DNA of 64,000 bases. Origin: Bacteroidales bacterium. Lineage in GTDB: Bacteria > Bacteroidota > Bacteroidia > Bacteroidales > P3. A program made the position numbers and the translations under genes. The DNA is taken from NCBI GenBank assembly GCA_017550405.1, contig JAFZPH010000042.1, forward strand, positions 62,001 to 126,000, written 5' to 3'. The notes below the pieces were generated by a model that saw only the letters and a program-made list of their open reading frames with translations, ran no database searches and was not told where the DNA came from. This document shows positions 17,228-26,333 of this stretch, piece by piece; position 1 is the stretch's first letter; the number at the start of each line of letters is the position of its first letter.

Positions 17228-17697
17228 AACAGACCACCTTGTGCTATCTGGAGCGCGACGGCCAGTACCTGATGCTCCATCGCGTTAAGAAACAGAACGA
17301 TGCCAGCCACGACAAATGGATAGGCGTGGGCGGCAAGTGCGAGGCCGACGAGAGCCCCGACGAATGCATGTTGCGTGAAGTGAAGGAGGAGACAGGACTA
17401 CATGTTCAGAGCTGGCGCTACCGTGGCATAGTCACCTTCATCAGTGATATATGGCCTTGCGAATACATGCACCTCTTCACCGCCTCCGACTGGAGCGGTG
17501 AAGAGTGCCTCTGCGACGAAGGCGATCTGGCGTGGGTGGATAAGTCCCGCCTGTTCGACCTCAACCTTTGGGAAGGCGATAAGATATTCCTCCGTTTGCT
17601 GATGGACTCCGACAGACCATTCTTCTCGCTCAAGCTTGTCTACCGTGGCGACGACCTCGTCGCTGCCAAGCTCGACGGTAGTCCGCTGGCAATATAA
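17224..17697 (+). CDS. Nudix hydrolase (MutT-like)
   Basis: 157 residues. The Nudix box is complete: G-K-C-E-A-D-E then seven residues, then REVKEETGL (about residues 38-60), fitting G-x5-E-x7-R-E-U-x-E-E-x-G-U. Such enzymes cleave nucleoside diphosphates linked to another group; the short length and N-terminal MKQTTLCYLERDGQYLMLHR suit the MutT/8-oxo-dGTP subgroup, but substrate is not proven. The start was chosen at ATG 17224, which overlaps the pump stop codon as ATGA, indicating translational coupling. A longer upstream reading from 17188 would overlap the pump gene further and is unlikely. Confidence 0.88.
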   Translation: MKQTTLCYLERDGQYLMLHRVKKQNDASHDKWIGVGGKCEADESPDECMLREVKEETGLHVQSWRYRGIVTFISDIWPCEYMHLFTASDWSGEECLCDEGDLAWVDKSRLFDLNLWEGDKIFLRLLMDSDRPFFSLKLVYRGDDLVAAKLDGSPLAI

Positions 17698-17756
17698 GCA
17701 GGGTCTTTTCAGCAGCACTTTGTCACTGACATTGTGTAAACTATCTTGATTGCTAT

Positions 17757-17812
17757 AAAATAATGCATCACCTTTCTCCCTTTAAAAAGGACAAGGGTGA
17801 TGCATTATTTTT
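17757..17812 (+). terminator. intrinsic terminator of the metal-efflux operon
   Basis: TAATGCATCACC (17761-17772) pairs with GGTGATGCATTA (17796-17807). The flanking AAAA and TTTT extend the stem and give the T-run. A bidirectional function is possible. Confidence 0.8.
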
Positions 17813-17844
17813 GAATAAAATAGTGATATTCGGAAAAAAATATG

Positions 17845-17852
17845 TATATTTG
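17845..17852 (+). promoter_or_regulatory. -7 element upstream of the choice-of-anchor L gene
   Basis: TATATTTG at 17845-17852 is followed by CA, 42 bases before the start codon. No good TTG is found at the expected -33 distance. Confidence 0.55.
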
Positions 17853-17894
17853 CACATTTAAAGAATGACATTAATAACATTAAACTAACTGATT

Positions 17895-19607
17895 ATGCAG
17901 CGAAAAGTATTATTTTCCGTGTTTCTGTTGAGTTGTGTTATACAACTCTCTGCACAGAATATCACGGTGTTTTCGGCAGCAGGAGAAACTCCAAACGCTT
18001 TTGTCAACAGAGCATTGGCGGGCAAAGGTGTTTACCTGTACAATGCCAGGTTCAGTAACAGCTCTTCCCCTATCAGCACAAACCAGATAGGTGTGTTCCA
18101 GAGCAATGGGTTCCCGGATTTCCAGATGGATTCTGGTATAGTGATGACCACGGGAGACATCTCTGTGGCACCTGGCCCAAACTATAATAGTGGGGCGTCA
18201 CAAGCCATTGATGGTTTCTACTCCGATCCCCAGATGGAACTGCTTGCCACAAGCACTGTGAACGGCTGTGCCACACTCGACTTTGACTTTGTGGGCTTAA
18301 CGGACCGTATTTCGTTCTTGTACACATTTGCCTCAGAGGAGTATCCCGAGTATGTATGCTCAAACTTCAATGATGTGTTTGCCTTCTTCATCACGGGACC
18401 TGACCCGGTCACTATGGAAGAACGCACTTGGAATGTGGCTATTATTCCCGGTACGGTTACTGACAGTACCCCTAATGGTATTGCCGTGGCTATCAATTCA
18501 GTCAATCCAGGAACCCCCGGTTCATCAGGTGGCAGTGGTACGGGTTGCTACTACGACTATGCTTCCTATTATATTGCCAATACCAGCGATACAGCTGGTG
18601 TACAGTATGACGGCTACACTGCAAAGTTGATGGCCGAGGCTACTATTGTCCCTTGTGCTGAGTATCACATGCACTTGTCGGTATGCAACGTGGGCGACAA
18701 CGCTTTCGACTCGGGAGTGTTTTTGGAGTATGGCAGCTTCACCAGCCCCAGTACACAGCTCGGATTTGAGCAGGATGTCAGAGATACAGTGCGTATTGGC
18801 TGCCCCACCACGGTTCCGTTCGATATCAACGAGACCGCATACGACGACGGTTGGGTGCATGTGACCTATGGTGGTAATGCTGTCTATGGGGTGGATTTCC
18901 AAGTGGTCAGCGATTCCGGTGTGGTGATGGATGGCACTCGAAGCTTCTATATCGCCAAGAATCAGTTGCACTACCTCGAGATTGCCGGCCTCCCCACTGC
19001 CAATCTCTCCAGTACTAAATATATCGAACTCTATCTCGAGACTAGCGTTTGTCCCGAGTTCCCTGCTTTGAAGGTTTATGATACGATGCATTTTGTGATG
19101 ACTGCAAATGCTCGCTTGACGGTGCACGACACCAATATCGTGGCCGACTATCTCTGCACCCATGTGGGCGTGACGGTGGAGTCTGGTATGGAACCTTTCA
19201 CCTACAGATGGATTCCTGCCGACAATCTGGATAACCCCTATGCTCCCGAGACGGATGCCTTTATCACTGAGAATACGGTGTATAAGGTAATTGTTACCGA
19301 CCGTTATGGCTGCAGCACCGACACTGCCACCGTGAACGTCACCATCAATCATCCCGTGGTAGGCATTGATGATGCCGGTGTGGAAGAGGTGAAGATTTAC
19401 CCCAACCCGGCCAGTGGCATATTGAATATTGACACCGAGGGATTGAAAGAGGTGGAGATGTACAGTGTGAAAGGCCAGAAGGTGTTTACCACACAATGCA
19501 GCGGCAACCATGTAGCCATCAATACTGAGGACATGGCTGCAGGCATGTATTACCTGCGTATCAGCACCACCAATGGCATTGTCACCCAGACAGTGGTTGT
19601 GAAGTAA
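17895..19607 (+). CDS. choice-of-anchor L domain protein with T9SS type A sorting domain
   Basis: 570 residues. The signal peptide ends near LSAQ (residue 21). Residues about 22-285 resemble the choice-of-anchor L domain: VFQSNGFPDFQMDSGIVMTTG, LDFDFVGLTDRISFLYTFAS then EEYPEYVCSNFNDVFAFF, and a late HLSVCNVGDNAFDSGVFLE. Residues about 300-480 look like Ig-like or PKD-type beta-sandwiches (VEEVTYRW-like and YKVIVTDRYGCSTDTATV). The tail from residue about 495 is a T9SS type A sorting domain: IYPNPASGILNI, MYSVKGQKVF, MAAGMYYLRIST and TVVVK. The protein is therefore a cell-surface or released protein, possibly an adhesin. It precedes the 2011-residue gene by 39 bases. Confidence 0.87.
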   Translation: MQRKVLFSVFLLSCVIQLSAQNITVFSAAGETPNAFVNRALAGKGVYLYNARFSNSSSPISTNQIGVFQSNGFPDFQMDSGIVMTTGDISVAPGPNYNSGASQAIDGFYSDPQMELLATSTVNGCATLDFDFVGLTDRISFLYTFASEEYPEYVCSNFNDVFAFFITGPDPVTMEERTWNVAIIPGTVTDSTPNGIAVAINSVNPGTPGSSGGSGTGCYYDYASYYIANTSDTAGVQYDGYTAKLMAEATIVPCAEYHMHLSVCNVGDNAFDSGVFLEYGSFTSPSTQLGFEQDVRDTVRIGCPTTVPFDINETAYDDGWVHVTYGGNAVYGVDFQVVSDSGVVMDGTRSFYIAKNQLHYLEIAGLPTANLSSTKYIELYLETSVCPEFPALKVYDTMHFVMTANARLTVHDTNIVADYLCTHVGVTVESGMEPFTYRWIPADNLDNPYAPETDAFITENTVYKVIVTDRYGCSTDTATVNVTINHPVVGIDDAGVEEVKIYPNPASGILNIDTEGLKEVEMYSVKGQKVFTTQCSGNHVAINTEDMAAGMYYLRISTTNGIVTQTVVVK

Positions 19608-19646
19608 CTCATGGACAGTTTTTATACAACTTAATACCTTTAAGTC

Positions 19647-22600
19647 ATGAAAAGATTCTTATCTATCATATTGTTGGTTGTCGCTTTGTCGGCAACAGCA
19701 TGGGCACAGTGTGACCCAGGCCAGACAGACTGCTCTATCACAGTGACCGGCTACGACCAGTATTCCGACGGCTGGAACGGAGCCAGTTTGGCTATTTATC
19801 AGGACTCTATCCTCAGGGGAACGTTTACGCTCACCTCGGGAAGCTATTTTACACAGACCTTTCCAGCCTGCTCAGGTCCCGTCAGTTTTGAGTGGACAGG
19901 CGGCTTATACGACAGCGAGTGTTCTTTCACTGTCACCGACTCTTTGGGCGTGGTGCTCTACAACTGCACTTCGGCCACCGGTCTTTCCGGCACTTTTGCC
20001 ACCTCTTTTGCTTGTCCGTCGTGTTTGCCCCCAATGAATATCGTCTCTACCCCCATGTCGGATAGTGCTATTGTCTCATGGTCGCTAAACGAAGATGCCA
20101 TGGGCTATTTCTACCAGTACCGTACTGGAAACTATCCTACCGGCACCTGGGAGTTTACTACCGACACCACCATTCTGCTCACAAACCTCTCGGCCAATAC
20201 CGAATACAATCTGTTTGTCCGTACTTATTGCGGCGTTGAAGACACTTCGACAATATCAATACATACTTTCCGCACTCTGTGTGGACTGATGACAGTTCCT
20301 TTCAGCGAAGGTTTTGAAAACTATGGCGCTATGCCCGCATGCTGGACCTTGTGGGAGCATACTGCTTATAATAGCTACGGATATATGTATTATTATCCTC
20401 AGATTTATTCATACAACACTCATTCGGGTAATTATTGCTTGGATCTGTATAGCGATTATGGCCCCAATTCCATTGTCTCCCCGCTGGTACCTCTACCGGC
20501 CAACCAAGTGGAGATGACGTTCTGGGCGTTTGGAAACTATGGCTATATTCATGTGGGCTACACTTATACCAACGATTCGGCTACGGCAGTGTTCCACCCC
20601 GTAAAGGATGTGGCTCTGAGTGATGTGTATCAATTGTACACCGTCAGTTTTGATACAGTGTCCACCACCGATTCTGTGTATGTGGTACTGAGGGTGGCCA
20701 ACAATCCCTCCTATACCTATATCTATCTCGACGACATTACTATCCGCCAGAGCAGGTCCTGCCCATTGGTGGATTCTCTCACAGTGGTCGAATCTGATCA
20801 CAACCAGGTGACGCTGGGTTGGGTTTGCCCCTCTGGCACAGCTTGGGAAGTGGCTTATGGCCCCACTGGATTTAATCCCGACGAGGACACGACCCGTGTA
20901 GCCGTCACCACCAACCCCGCTACCATTACAGGCTTGTCGGATAGCATGGTGTATGATTTCTATGTCCGTTCAGTATGTAGCACGGAGAATGGCTATTGGT
21001 CGCTCCCCGTCACTGCCCAGCCGAATGTATACAACATGCACGAGACGGGTGATGATACCATTTTCACTTGTGGCATGGCCATCGCCGACCCTGGTGGAGT
21101 GGCTGCCAACGCCCCCTATTATAGCAACAGCACGTTAATTGTCTATCCCGATGACAGTACGATGTCTGTTTCACTCTCGGGTTTCGTCAATATAGGCGGC
21201 GGCACTTTGGATATCTACGAGGGTGCCGGCACCGACGGTCGTCAGCTGGCTCATCTCACTGGAAGTAACAGCAATGTTGAAGCTGTTTCGTATGTGGGTC
21301 CCATCACATTGGTATTGAACACTTCGTACTATAGCAATGAGGGCTTCCTTTTCTATACTCAATGCGTCCCGTTGGCTACATGTACTCCCGTTTACAATGT
21401 CGCCATGTCCAATATCAGTGCCCGCTCGGCAACTGTCAGTTGGAGCTACGACAATCACACCACTCCTTCCGAGTTCAACATCATATTGACCGACACTGCA
21501 AATGAGAACATCCTGTATTTTGTAGCCCCCGACTCTGCCCGCAGCATGATGCTCACCAACCTCAACCATAATACCAATTATCTCCTCGACATCCATGCCA
21601 CCTGCGATGGCGGTGACACTTCAGAGAATGTATCTCTGACGTTTCTTACTCCCTGTCTTGCTGGCGGCGAAGTGTTGATAGGTGATGCCAACTCCTATTC
21701 CTCCACCGCTTATCTGCCGGACTACACCTATTATAACTACAGCTACAGCCAACAGATTTTCGACTCCACCGAGGTCGCCGGTTTCGACTCTATCTTCGGT
21801 CTGAAGATAAACATGGTATCTGGTCTCTCTTCAAGCCGCCAGATAGATGTGTATATCGACACCACAAGCCGTAGCAGTTATTACTCTGCTACTGATCTTG
21901 TCCCCCAGACGATGGCAAACCGTTACTTCTCGGGAACATTCACTGTTACATCCGGCTGGAACGAGTTGAGGTTTGATTCTGCTTACGTATACCCGGGACA
22001 TGGTAACATCATCGTTACATTCGACGACAATACCGGTAGTTATGTTACATCCTATAGTACACAGTCTCATAGCACTACTGAGCCAAAGTCCATCTATGCT
22101 TATGCTGATAATGTCAACTTCGACCCGTCCGACAGCACAACCATCGGTTCTGTCTGGGGATGGGGTATCCTCTCCGATCGTTCCAACACGATATTCATTA
22201 CACCCTGTGTTGATGCTACGTGTGTCGCTCCCAATGTCACGGTTGCCAATGTCGATTCTTCAAGTGTCTCACTTACTTGGGTGCCAGGTCTTTATGAGGC
22301 AGAGTGGAGTGTAGAATATACTCCCGTTGACGATATTAACTGGCAGTTCCACACCTCCGCCACATCTCTCGACTCGGCGATTGTCTCTGGCCTTACACCG
22401 GCAACGGCTTACCGTTTCCGTATCGGCAGTCTGTGCGGCGATACTACGGTCTACACTACAGTAGAGGCCACCACCACTTGTGCTCCCCTCTCGATGATTC
22501 CGCTGGTGGAGAATTTCGACAATTTTACTGCTGATTTCAGTACCGACGCTATGCAGAGATGCTGGGGCCGTTACACGAACTATTCCTCGGAGTACTCTAC

Positions 22601-25600
22601 CTACTATTACCCCTATATCTATGATTATTCAGGCTATGCGCGTAGTGGCTATTCCTTGTACTTTGGCAGCTATGCCAACAACTATTATAGCCAGTTGATT
22701 CTCCCCGAGATGGCTATGCCTGTCGACACGCTTCAGGTCTCCTTCTACATAATGGGCACTTACACTTCATACGCCAGCTATAAGTTGAAAGTGGGCGTCC
22801 AGACCGACCCCTACAATCCTTCCACCTTTGTGGCTGTTGACAGCGCTACCTTTAGCTTAAACGACTACGATTGGCAACTGGTCGAGGTCGACCTTTCCCG
22901 TTATACCGGCAACGGCCGTTATATCTGCATCCGCAGTGATGAGGATGAGAGCGATGGATTCTATCTCGACGACCTCCGTGTCGATTACGTCAACCCGTGC
23001 AAGAAGCCCATCAATCTCTACACCAGCAACGCAACCACCCATTCAATAGAACTCCACTTCACCGACACCAATAACGTGGGCAATTATACCGTCTTCTATG
23101 GCACTGCCGATAGTCTTGCCGATGTCACTGACTCAGTTAACATCACGTCCTCGTCCTATACCCTCGACAGTCTTACTCATGACACGGAATACCATGCATG
23201 GTTGCGTGTCAACTGCGGCGCTGGCCTTTATAGTACTATAGTGGAGTTCCCCGCTTTCCACACCCGTTGTTTCCCCATTGTTGTGAACGACACTGTCAGT
23301 TATGAATACGATTTTGAGCCTGGTCTTGATCCTTGCATGATTCTTGAACGTATTGATGGCCGTATCGACTGGGAATGGGCTACCACCACCTACAACCCTG
23401 CCGGTGCCTATAGCGGCGGTCATATCGCTCAGTTCTATGGCGGTTCTCGTACCGGCTCAGGCATGCTCGTCCTCCCCTCTTTCGACTTCTCCGCGCTTAC
23501 TTCCAACGCCGAGCTCACTTTCTATCTGGCTCAAGTGGCTTCGGGCGATGCTCAGGATAAACTCTATGTTGCCTATCGCCTCTCCAACAATACCGACTGG
23601 ATTGTGATTGATTCATTCACCAACAATATCACCTCATGGACTCGTCAGTATGTGTCGCTTCCTGCTTCGGCTGGCAACGCCAACTACCAGACAGCCCTCA
23701 TTGGTGTCTCCAACATGGGCAACGGTGTTAAAATCGACGAACTCAGCGTTCATGCTGCTCCCACATGTGCACGTCCCACTGGTCTGACAGTCACAGCTGT
23801 AACCAACAGCACTGCCGACATTACTTGGAACAATTCCGCTCCTTCCTACGAAGTGAGATATAGAATTGAAGGCAGTTGGTCCTGGCACAGAACGATTGTC
23901 CATACCAATAGCGTCACCCTGACCGACCTGCAGAACCTCTCCAACTACCAAGTGTGTGTCCGTGCCCTCTGTTCCGCCTATGACCGCAGCGAATGGTGCG
24001 ACAACGTCAGCTTCGTCACCAACGCCTGCGTCAATCCTTACGTACACTACAACTTCGACCCCGCCACGGCTGTTCCTGCATTGTCCAACTACGCACCGTC
24101 CGATGCCTACTATCCTTATACCTACAGCGAGGTCATTGTCGATGCCTCCACCCTTGCCGGTCTCGACAACATCATTGCCATCGGCTTCAACCCCACCAAT
24201 ACTGATGTAGGGTCTCACTACGGCAATGCCGACATTTATATTGGCAGCACCACCGACACAGTGCTCAACAACTTTAAGTTCGACAGCTCCTTCGTGCATG
24301 TGTTCCATGGCAGCCTCAACTATTCTTCAACAGGCTGGAAATACTTCCGTCTCGATACCGCTTATGCCTATGATGGCACCAGCAACCTCATCGTAGCCGT
24401 CAGTTGCTACGGCGGACAGTATGGCATGTATGGCTCTAACGCAGCCTTTGAAGGCCATGTAAACAACTGTGTCAAGACCCTCTACGCCCAAGACTATTCC
24501 GGTCCCATCAATCCTTTCACTGCCGCTTCGCTCCCCGTCTACTCCCGCACATCCGACACGGTCTCGCCCAACTATTCCTTCCTCTCCTGCGGTCCCTACT
24601 GCGGAGATCCCGAGATAGTGTCCACCTCTGCCACAACGACCTCTGTCAGCCTGGCTTGGAATGCCGGCAGCCGCAACGCCGAAATCTGTTACAAGCAAGA
24701 ATCCGAGTCCGACTGGTCCGACCCCATCCAGGTGGATGGCTACAGCTACACGGTGACGGGTCTCAATCATTCCACCGTCTACCAGTTCCGTATCCGTCAG
24801 AACTGTAATGCCGACAGCCTCGGCTATTCCAACTGGGTATTCGCTTCCGAGACTACCGGCTATGTCTGCAATATCCCCACCGATGTCCAGGTGGCAAACA
24901 TCACCAACTCACGTGCCACTGTGACTTGGACTGCCGACCCGGCCGACGATGGATGGGAGGTGAGAGTGTTCAACAACTCGTTCGACGAGACCTTCCGTAC
25001 TACCACCACCTCCTACGAGGTTACAGGCCTTACTGCAGGCGAGCGTTACCTTGTCCAGGTGCGTACACTTTGCGGTCCCAGACACTCAGTGATGGGCGAT
25101 TTCACCGAGTCGGTTGAATTCCGCACACTCTTCTGCGGTGCTGTCGGTGCTGTGAATGCCGAAGTCCATGGCAATGCTGTCAAGCTGACCTGGGTACCCG
25201 GCGACTACAACCAGTTCTGGGAAGTCCAGTATGGCCGCCAAGGCTATGCCCCCAACGAGGTTCTCGGCACCATCCTTGTCCCCGACACCCATGCTTTCAT
25301 CACCAATCTTGTGCCCAACTTCACCTATGGATTCCGTGTCCGTGCCCTCTGCGGCCTGAACTGGAACAGCGATTGGACTGGCAACGAGGTGGTCGTCACC
25401 ACTGGCGAACGCACAGGAATCGACGATGCCGACCAGAATTTCGAATGCTCCATCTATCCCAACCCCGCCAACGATATGGTTAGCATCAATGTGGCAGGTG
25501 TCGACGGACGCATCACCATCTCTGTTGTCGACATCAACGGCCGTACCGTAGCCACCGAGACTCTGGAATGCTCCTCCGACTGCAACAAGCAGATGGACGT

Positions 25601-25682
25601 CTCCGGCCTGAGCCAGGGCGCATACTATGTACGCATTGTCGGCGACAATGTGAACAGCGTACGCAAACTGATTGTGAAATAA
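19647..25682 (+). CDS. giant secreted modular protein (FN3, CUB-like, choice-of-anchor J modules) with T9SS tail
   Basis: 2011 residues, signal peptide ending near AWAQ (residue 21). FN3-type modules recur through the protein, recognisable by 'W-x-P/A...Y-x-V-x-Y' and 'L-x-P-x-T-x-Y-x-x-x-V/I-R' patterns such as LSANTEYNLFVRTYCG and LTPATAYRFRIGSLCG. Three MAM/choice-of-anchor J-like modules start near residues 213, 947 and 1207, ending in YLDDITI, YLDDLRVD and KIDELSV. A CUB-like module lies near 462-580. Two related modules without a name I know start near 669 and 1460. The tail IYPNPANDMVSINV, VVDINGRTV, LSQGAYYVRIV and RKLIVK is a T9SS type A sorting domain. I infer a surface adhesin or glycan/protein-binding protein. 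Confidence 0.88.
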   Translation: MKRFLSIILLVVALSATAWAQCDPGQTDCSITVTGYDQYSDGWNGASLAIYQDSILRGTFTLTSGSYFTQTFPACSGPVSFEWTGGLYDSECSFTVTDSLGVVLYNCTSATGLSGTFATSFACPSCLPPMNIVSTPMSDSAIVSWSLNEDAMGYFYQYRTGNYPTGTWEFTTDTTILLTNLSANTEYNLFVRTYCGVEDTSTISIHTFRTLCGLMTVPFSEGFENYGAMPACWTLWEHTAYNSYGYMYYYPQIYSYNTHSGNYCLDLYSDYGPNSIVSPLVPLPANQVEMTFWAFGNYGYIHVGYTYTNDSATAVFHPVKDVALSDVYQLYTVSFDTVSTTDSVYVVLRVANNPSYTYIYLDDITIRQSRSCPLVDSLTVVESDHNQVTLGWVCPSGTAWEVAYGPTGFNPDEDTTRVAVTTNPATITGLSDSMVYDFYVRSVCSTENGYWSLPVTAQPNVYNMHETGDDTIFTCGMAIADPGGVAANAPYYSNSTLIVYPDDSTMSVSLSGFVNIGGGTLDIYEGAGTDGRQLAHLTGSNSNVEAVSYVGPITLVLNTSYYSNEGFLFYTQCVPLATCTPVYNVAMSNISARSATVSWSYDNHTTPSEFNIILTDTANENILYFVAPDSARSMMLTNLNHNTNYLLDIHATCDGGDTSENVSLTFLTPCLAGGEVLIGDANSYSSTAYLPDYTYYNYSYSQQIFDSTEVAGFDSIFGLKINMVSGLSSSRQIDVYIDTTSRSSYYSATDLVPQTMANRYFSGTFTVTSGWNELRFDSAYVYPGHGNIIVTFDDNTGSYVTSYSTQSHSTTEPKSIYAYADNVNFDPSDSTTIGSVWGWGILSDRSNTIFITPCVDATCVAPNVTVANVDSSSVSLTWVPGLYEAEWSVEYTPVDDINWQFHTSATSLDSAIVSGLTPATAYRFRIGSLCGDTTVYTTVEATTTCAPLSMIPLVENFDNFTADFSTDAMQRCWGRYTNYSSEYSTYYYPYIYDYSGYARSGYSLYFGSYANNYYSQLILPEMAMPVDTLQVSFYIMGTYTSYASYKLKVGVQTDPYNPSTFVAVDSATFSLNDYDWQLVEVDLSRYTGNGRYICIRSDEDESDGFYLDDLRVDYVNPCKKPINLYTSNATTHSIELHFTDTNNVGNYTVFYGTADSLADVTDSVNITSSSYTLDSLTHDTEYHAWLRVNCGAGLYSTIVEFPAFHTRCFPIVVNDTVSYEYDFEPGLDPCMILERIDGRIDWEWATTTYNPAGAYSGGHIAQFYGGSRTGSGMLVLPSFDFSALTSNAELTFYLAQVASGDAQDKLYVAYRLSNNTDWIVIDSFTNNITSWTRQYVSLPASAGNANYQTALIGVSNMGNGVKIDELSVHAAPTCARPTGLTVTAVTNSTADITWNNSAPSYEVRYRIEGSWSWHRTIVHTNSVTLTDLQNLSNYQVCVRALCSAYDRSEWCDNVSFVTNACVNPYVHYNFDPATAVPALSNYAPSDAYYPYTYSEVIVDASTLAGLDNIIAIGFNPTNTDVGSHYGNADIYIGSTTDTVLNNFKFDSSFVHVFHGSLNYSSTGWKYFRLDTAYAYDGTSNLIVAVSCYGGQYGMYGSNAAFEGHVNNCVKTLYAQDYSGPINPFTAASLPVYSRTSDTVSPNYSFLSCGPYCGDPEIVSTSATTTSVSLAWNAGSRNAEICYKQESESDWSDPIQVDGYSYTVTGLNHSTVYQFRIRQNCNADSLGYSNWVFASETTGYVCNIPTDVQVANITNSRATVTWTADPADDGWEVRVFNNSFDETFRTTTTSYEVTGLTAGERYLVQVRTLCGPRHSVMGDFTESVEFRTLFCGAVGAVNAEVHGNAVKLTWVPGDYNQFWEVQYGRQGYAPNEVLGTILVPDTHAFITNLVPNFTYGFRVRALCGLNWNSDWTGNEVVVTTGERTGIDDADQNFECSIYPNPANDMVSINVAGVDGRITISVVDINGRTVATETLECSSDCNKQMDVSGLSQGAYYVRIVGDNVNSVRKLIVK

Positions 25683-25705
25683 CAAGTTTAACCCATCATC
25701 TTTCT

Positions 25706-25737
25706 GGGGTGGCCCAATGCTCGGGCCACCCCTTTTT
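25706..25737 (+). terminator. intrinsic terminator after the giant secreted protein
   Basis: GGGGTGGCCC (25706-25715) pairs perfectly with GGGCCACCCC (25723-25732), followed by TTTTT. It starts 24 bases after the stop codon. Confidence 0.9.
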
Positions 25738-25876
25738 CTGCAATTAGGTCATCCCTGCCTACCAGACGGGCAATAGCAGAGACAATGACGATGAACCAAC
25801 CTATCCCCTCTATCAAATCTATCCCCTCTATAGCATCCCGTATTGTAAACGCATGGTTATGAGGAAGGACTGGTAT

Positions 25877-25905
25877 AAAAAACAAAAGAGCCGCCGAAGC
25901 GACTC
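25877..25905 (-). terminator. intrinsic terminator of the 44-residue gene (UUCG-type loop)
   Basis: On the minus strand the RNA reads GAGUCGC, loop UUCG, GCGGCUC, then UUUUGUUUUUU. The stem has one G-U pair. It lies 58 bases beyond the stop codon of the small minus-strand gene at 25964. Confidence 0.8.
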
Positions 25906-25963
25906 CTTTTATTGTTCGAAGCAGGGCACTTTGGTTGCCCGGCCAGCACCGTTAAAACTGTGA

Positions 25964-26098
25964 TTATTCAGCGTTGATGACGGCTTTGTGGACAGCGTTC
26001 CAACCAGCTGCGGTAATGCCCCAATTGTTGGTGGAATTCTTGTTCACATTGATTCTGACCTTTCTTCTTTTTACTTTTTTATTGGCATTGATACCCAT
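25964..26098 (-). CDS. small basic protein of unknown function (44 aa)
   Basis: This is a short frame of 44 codons plus stop. The N-terminus is strongly basic, MGINANKKVKRRKVRINVNK, followed by a Trp-containing, Asn-rich and Ala-rich C-terminus (NNWGITAAGWNAVHKAVI). There is no signal peptide or membrane segment. Support for a real gene comes from its surroundings: a Bacteroidota promoter upstream on the same strand (TTG 26205-26207, TAATTTTG 26184-26177) and a strong UUCG-loop terminator downstream at 25877-25905. The intergenic gap is otherwise gene-free. The basic patch suggests nucleic-acid or ribosome contact, but that is only inference. I recognise no family. Confidence 0.6.
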   Translation of the reverse strand: MGINANKKVKRRKVRINVNKNSTNNWGITAAGWNAVHKAVINAE

Positions 26099-26176
26099 AG
26101 TTTTGAATATTTTTTATGTTTAACTTCTTGATTTAATGAGTACAAAAGCACTTCTGTACCCTCCGAAAAGATTCTG

Positions 26177-26207
26177 CAAAATTACGAAGATATTCTGACA
26201 TATCCAA
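26177..26207 (-). promoter_or_regulatory. promoter for the 44-residue minus-strand gene
   Basis: Read on the minus strand, TTG (26207-26205) is followed after 20 bases by TAATTTTG (26184-26177). The predicted 5' leader is about 70 bases. Confidence 0.6.
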
Positions 26208-26244
26208 CTTTTTTTTGCACCAAGACTGTTTTTTTCTCAAAAGG

Positions 26245-26274
26245 TTGTTATATGAAAAAAAAAACCTATCTTTG
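26245..26274 (+). promoter_or_regulatory. promoter for lemA-TPM genes
   Basis: TTG at 26245-26247 and TATCTTTG at 26267-26274 are separated by 19 bases, a textbook Bacteroidota promoter. It diverges from the promoter of the small gene on the other strand. Confidence 0.8.
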
Positions 26275-26333
26275 CATTTTGAATTTTTCCGCAGTAAATG
26301 CGATATATCAAAGTATCATAAAAATTTAGAACT

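Noticed and set aside
25688..25885. 65-residue minus-strand frame next to the small-protein terminator
   Set aside because: Its start codon lies inside the T-run of the terminator for the 44-residue gene and its end overlaps the plus-strand terminator; no independent promoter was seen.
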